NCBI GenBank assembly: GCA_963643465.1
Contig: CAVIJT010000001.1
Location: 186,001 to 250,000 of the forward strand
Source of the DNA: CAG-411 sp963643465
Lineage (GTDB): Bacteria; Bacillota; Clostridia; Lachnospirales; Lachnospiraceae
Direction of reading: 5' to 3'
DNA: 64,000 bases
Shown: positions 63,016-64,000 of the stretch, in pieces
Numbering within the stretch: the first letter of the stretch is position 1
Layout: each line of letters opens with the position of its first letter
Notes under the pieces: model-generated
The model's input: the letters and a program-made list of their open reading frames with translations, nothing else
What the model was told of the DNA's origin: nothing
Database searches by the model: none
Made by a program: the position numbers and the translations under genes

Positions 63016-64000
63016 CTAACATCCTTTAACGGGCAAACTTACTACTGCTTCCAATCCGTCCGAATGGTTATGTAATAAAATTTTTCCACCCATTTGTTCC
63101 ATAATGTACTTTACAATATATAGCCCCAGTCCAGAGCCTTGTTCATTCCCACAATTTTTTCCTCGATAAAATTTATGAAAAATAAACGGCATATCCTCAT
63201 CAGGAATTCCAGAACCATAGTCCCGCAAACAGATTGTGACATAACCATTTGAACTAGAAAGCCTTATTTCAATATTGGTCTTTGCATATTTTCTTGCATT
63301 ATTAATTAAATTTTCCATAATCTGTACGAATCTATTTTTATCCGCAAAAACAATCACTTCCATATTACGCGGAATACTCAAATGAATATCTTTTTGTTCT
63401 ATTGCAATTTCAGTTATTACTGTTTTCAAAAACCCACAAAGTTCAAATTCTTCGGGACTGATTTTCAATTTATCTAAATCCGAAAGAGAATGCAAAAACA
63501 AATCATTTGTCAGTTTTGAAACCTCATCACATTTTCGCATAAGGGTACAAAGATATTTTTCTCTTCTTTCCGGGGTACTACAAAGATTTGCCTCAAGTCC
63601 CTCCGCATAAGCACGAATAGAGGAAATAGGAGTTTTTATATCATGTGAAAGAGTGGCAATTACTGTCTTATTATTCTCGATTGCTTCACGCTCACAAGAA
63701 CGGGCTTTGGTAATTTCCCTACGCATACTATCAAACGCCCAAGTAAATTCTCCAAAATAATTAGAACGCTCATAATTAAGAGGCACCTCAAAATCTCCCT
63801 GTGCAATTTTCCCGGCAAATTCTTTTAATTTATCAAAAGGACGCAAAATGGCAAAATAAACATATCCAAATATAATTAATATAAAACAAAGATTGATTAC
63901 ACATATCATAATTAATCTATTATCATTTTTTTCCTGCTGGTCCAGCAATCGAATACTCTGTTGCAAATGTTCAGATTTTTCCACTGCCTCTTTGGTTCTT
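63016..64000 (-). CDS. Membrane sensor histidine kinase (5' end outside window)
   Basis: At least 327 residues of a sensor kinase; the frame remains open to the window edge, and a GTG at 63984 is probably internal. A membrane helix (LIMICVINLCFILIIFGYVYF) is followed by a HAMP domain (RPFDKLKEFAGKIAQGDFEV), HisKA with TLSHDIKTPISSIRAYAEGL (acceptor His) and HATPase_c with N-box MENLINNARKYA, LRDYGSGIPDED and EQGSGLGLYIVKYI. Its response regulator should lie just beyond the edge. With the downstream FtsX-type transporter, it resembles peptide-sensing and detoxification modules. Confidence 0.92.
   Translation of the reverse strand, partial: RTKEAVEKSEHLQQSIRLLDQQEKNDNRLIMICVINLCFILIIFGYVYFAILRPFDKLKEFAGKIAQGDFEVPLNYERSNYFGEFTWAFDSMRREITKARSCEREAIENNKTVIATLSHDIKTPISSIRAYAEGLEANLCSTPERREKYLCTLMRKCDEVSKLTNDLFLHSLSDLDKLKISPEEFELCGFLKTVITEIAIEQKDIHLSIPRNMEVIVFADKNRFVQIMENLINNARKYAKTNIEIRLSSSNGYVTICLRDYGSGIPDEDMPFIFHKFYRGKNCGNEQGSGLGLYIVKYIMEQMGGKILLHNHSDGLEAVVSLPVKGC

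Overview
The window reads as a low-GC, endospore-forming Gram-positive anaerobe, most likely a gut Lachnospiraceae (Roseburia/Agathobacter/Coprococcus-like). The reasons are the dcw cell-division cluster running straight into spoIIGA-sigE-sigG, large secreted type I pullulanases with CBM26-like starch-binding modules, AGGAGG-type ribosome binding sites with frequent TTG/GTG starts, and the absence of ftsA. The genus cannot be fixed from the sequence. No tRNA, rRNA, insertion sequence or CRISPR array was found.

1-16.4 kb (all minus strand): an exopolysaccharide operon. In order of transcription: a secreted single-pass Ig-like protein, a CpsC-like chain-length/kinase-activator protein, a CpsD-like BY-kinase homologue with a degenerate P-loop, a nucleotidyltransferase-fold protein, a GT4 glycosyltransferase, a pyruvyltransferase, a GT14 enzyme, a Wzy-like membrane protein, GT2 enzymes alternating with acyltransferases, a Wzx-like flippase, a second acyltransferase, a GT-D (DUF1792) enzyme and a truncated GT2 gene at the edge. 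The priming sugar-phosphate transferase lies apart at 27.6-29.0 kb.

16.5-25.3 kb: a lasso-peptide-type RiPP locus. The minus strand carries a nucleotidyltransferase gene (broken by a one-base slip in an A7 tract), an asparagine-synthetase-like cyclase, an HPr-kinase-like kinase, a 59-residue precursor, a PqqD-like RRE protein (B1) and a B2 transglutaminase-like protease. Divergently on the plus strand sit an OmpR-type regulator, a histidine kinase without membrane segments, and an ABC exporter. Promoter and terminator signals divide the minus-strand genes into three units: N-C-K, the precursor alone, and B1-B2. The precursor is unusual: it has a lasso-like leader, but a 40-residue acidic and aromatic follower that does not end in Ser. 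A secreted beta-helix/Fn3-like protein follows the exporter.

29.2-44.3 kb: the dcw/sporulation cluster, on the minus strand, transcribed mraZ, rsmH, ftsL-like, two class B PBPs, mraY, murD, ftsW, divIB, ftsZ, spoIIGA, sigE, sigG. Compared with Bacillus, murE, murG, murB and ftsA are missing. Visible regulatory sites are MraZ-type repeats behind the mraZ promoter, an ftsZ promoter, a possible Spo0A box before spoIIGA and a sigma-F/G-type promoter before sigG.

44.4-54.7 kb: a starch-utilisation block with two secreted type I pullulanases, a non-catalytic CBM26-like protein and a small secreted protein. All four share related Lys-rich C-terminal Ig-like modules.

54.8-64 kb: a DegV-family lipid-binding protein, an HtrA-type protease, the bifunctional P-protein PheA, a DUF2935 protein, and an FtsX-type ABC transporter with its ATPase and the adjacent histidine kinase (cut by the window edge). 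An OmpR-type direct repeat lies upstream of the ATPase gene.
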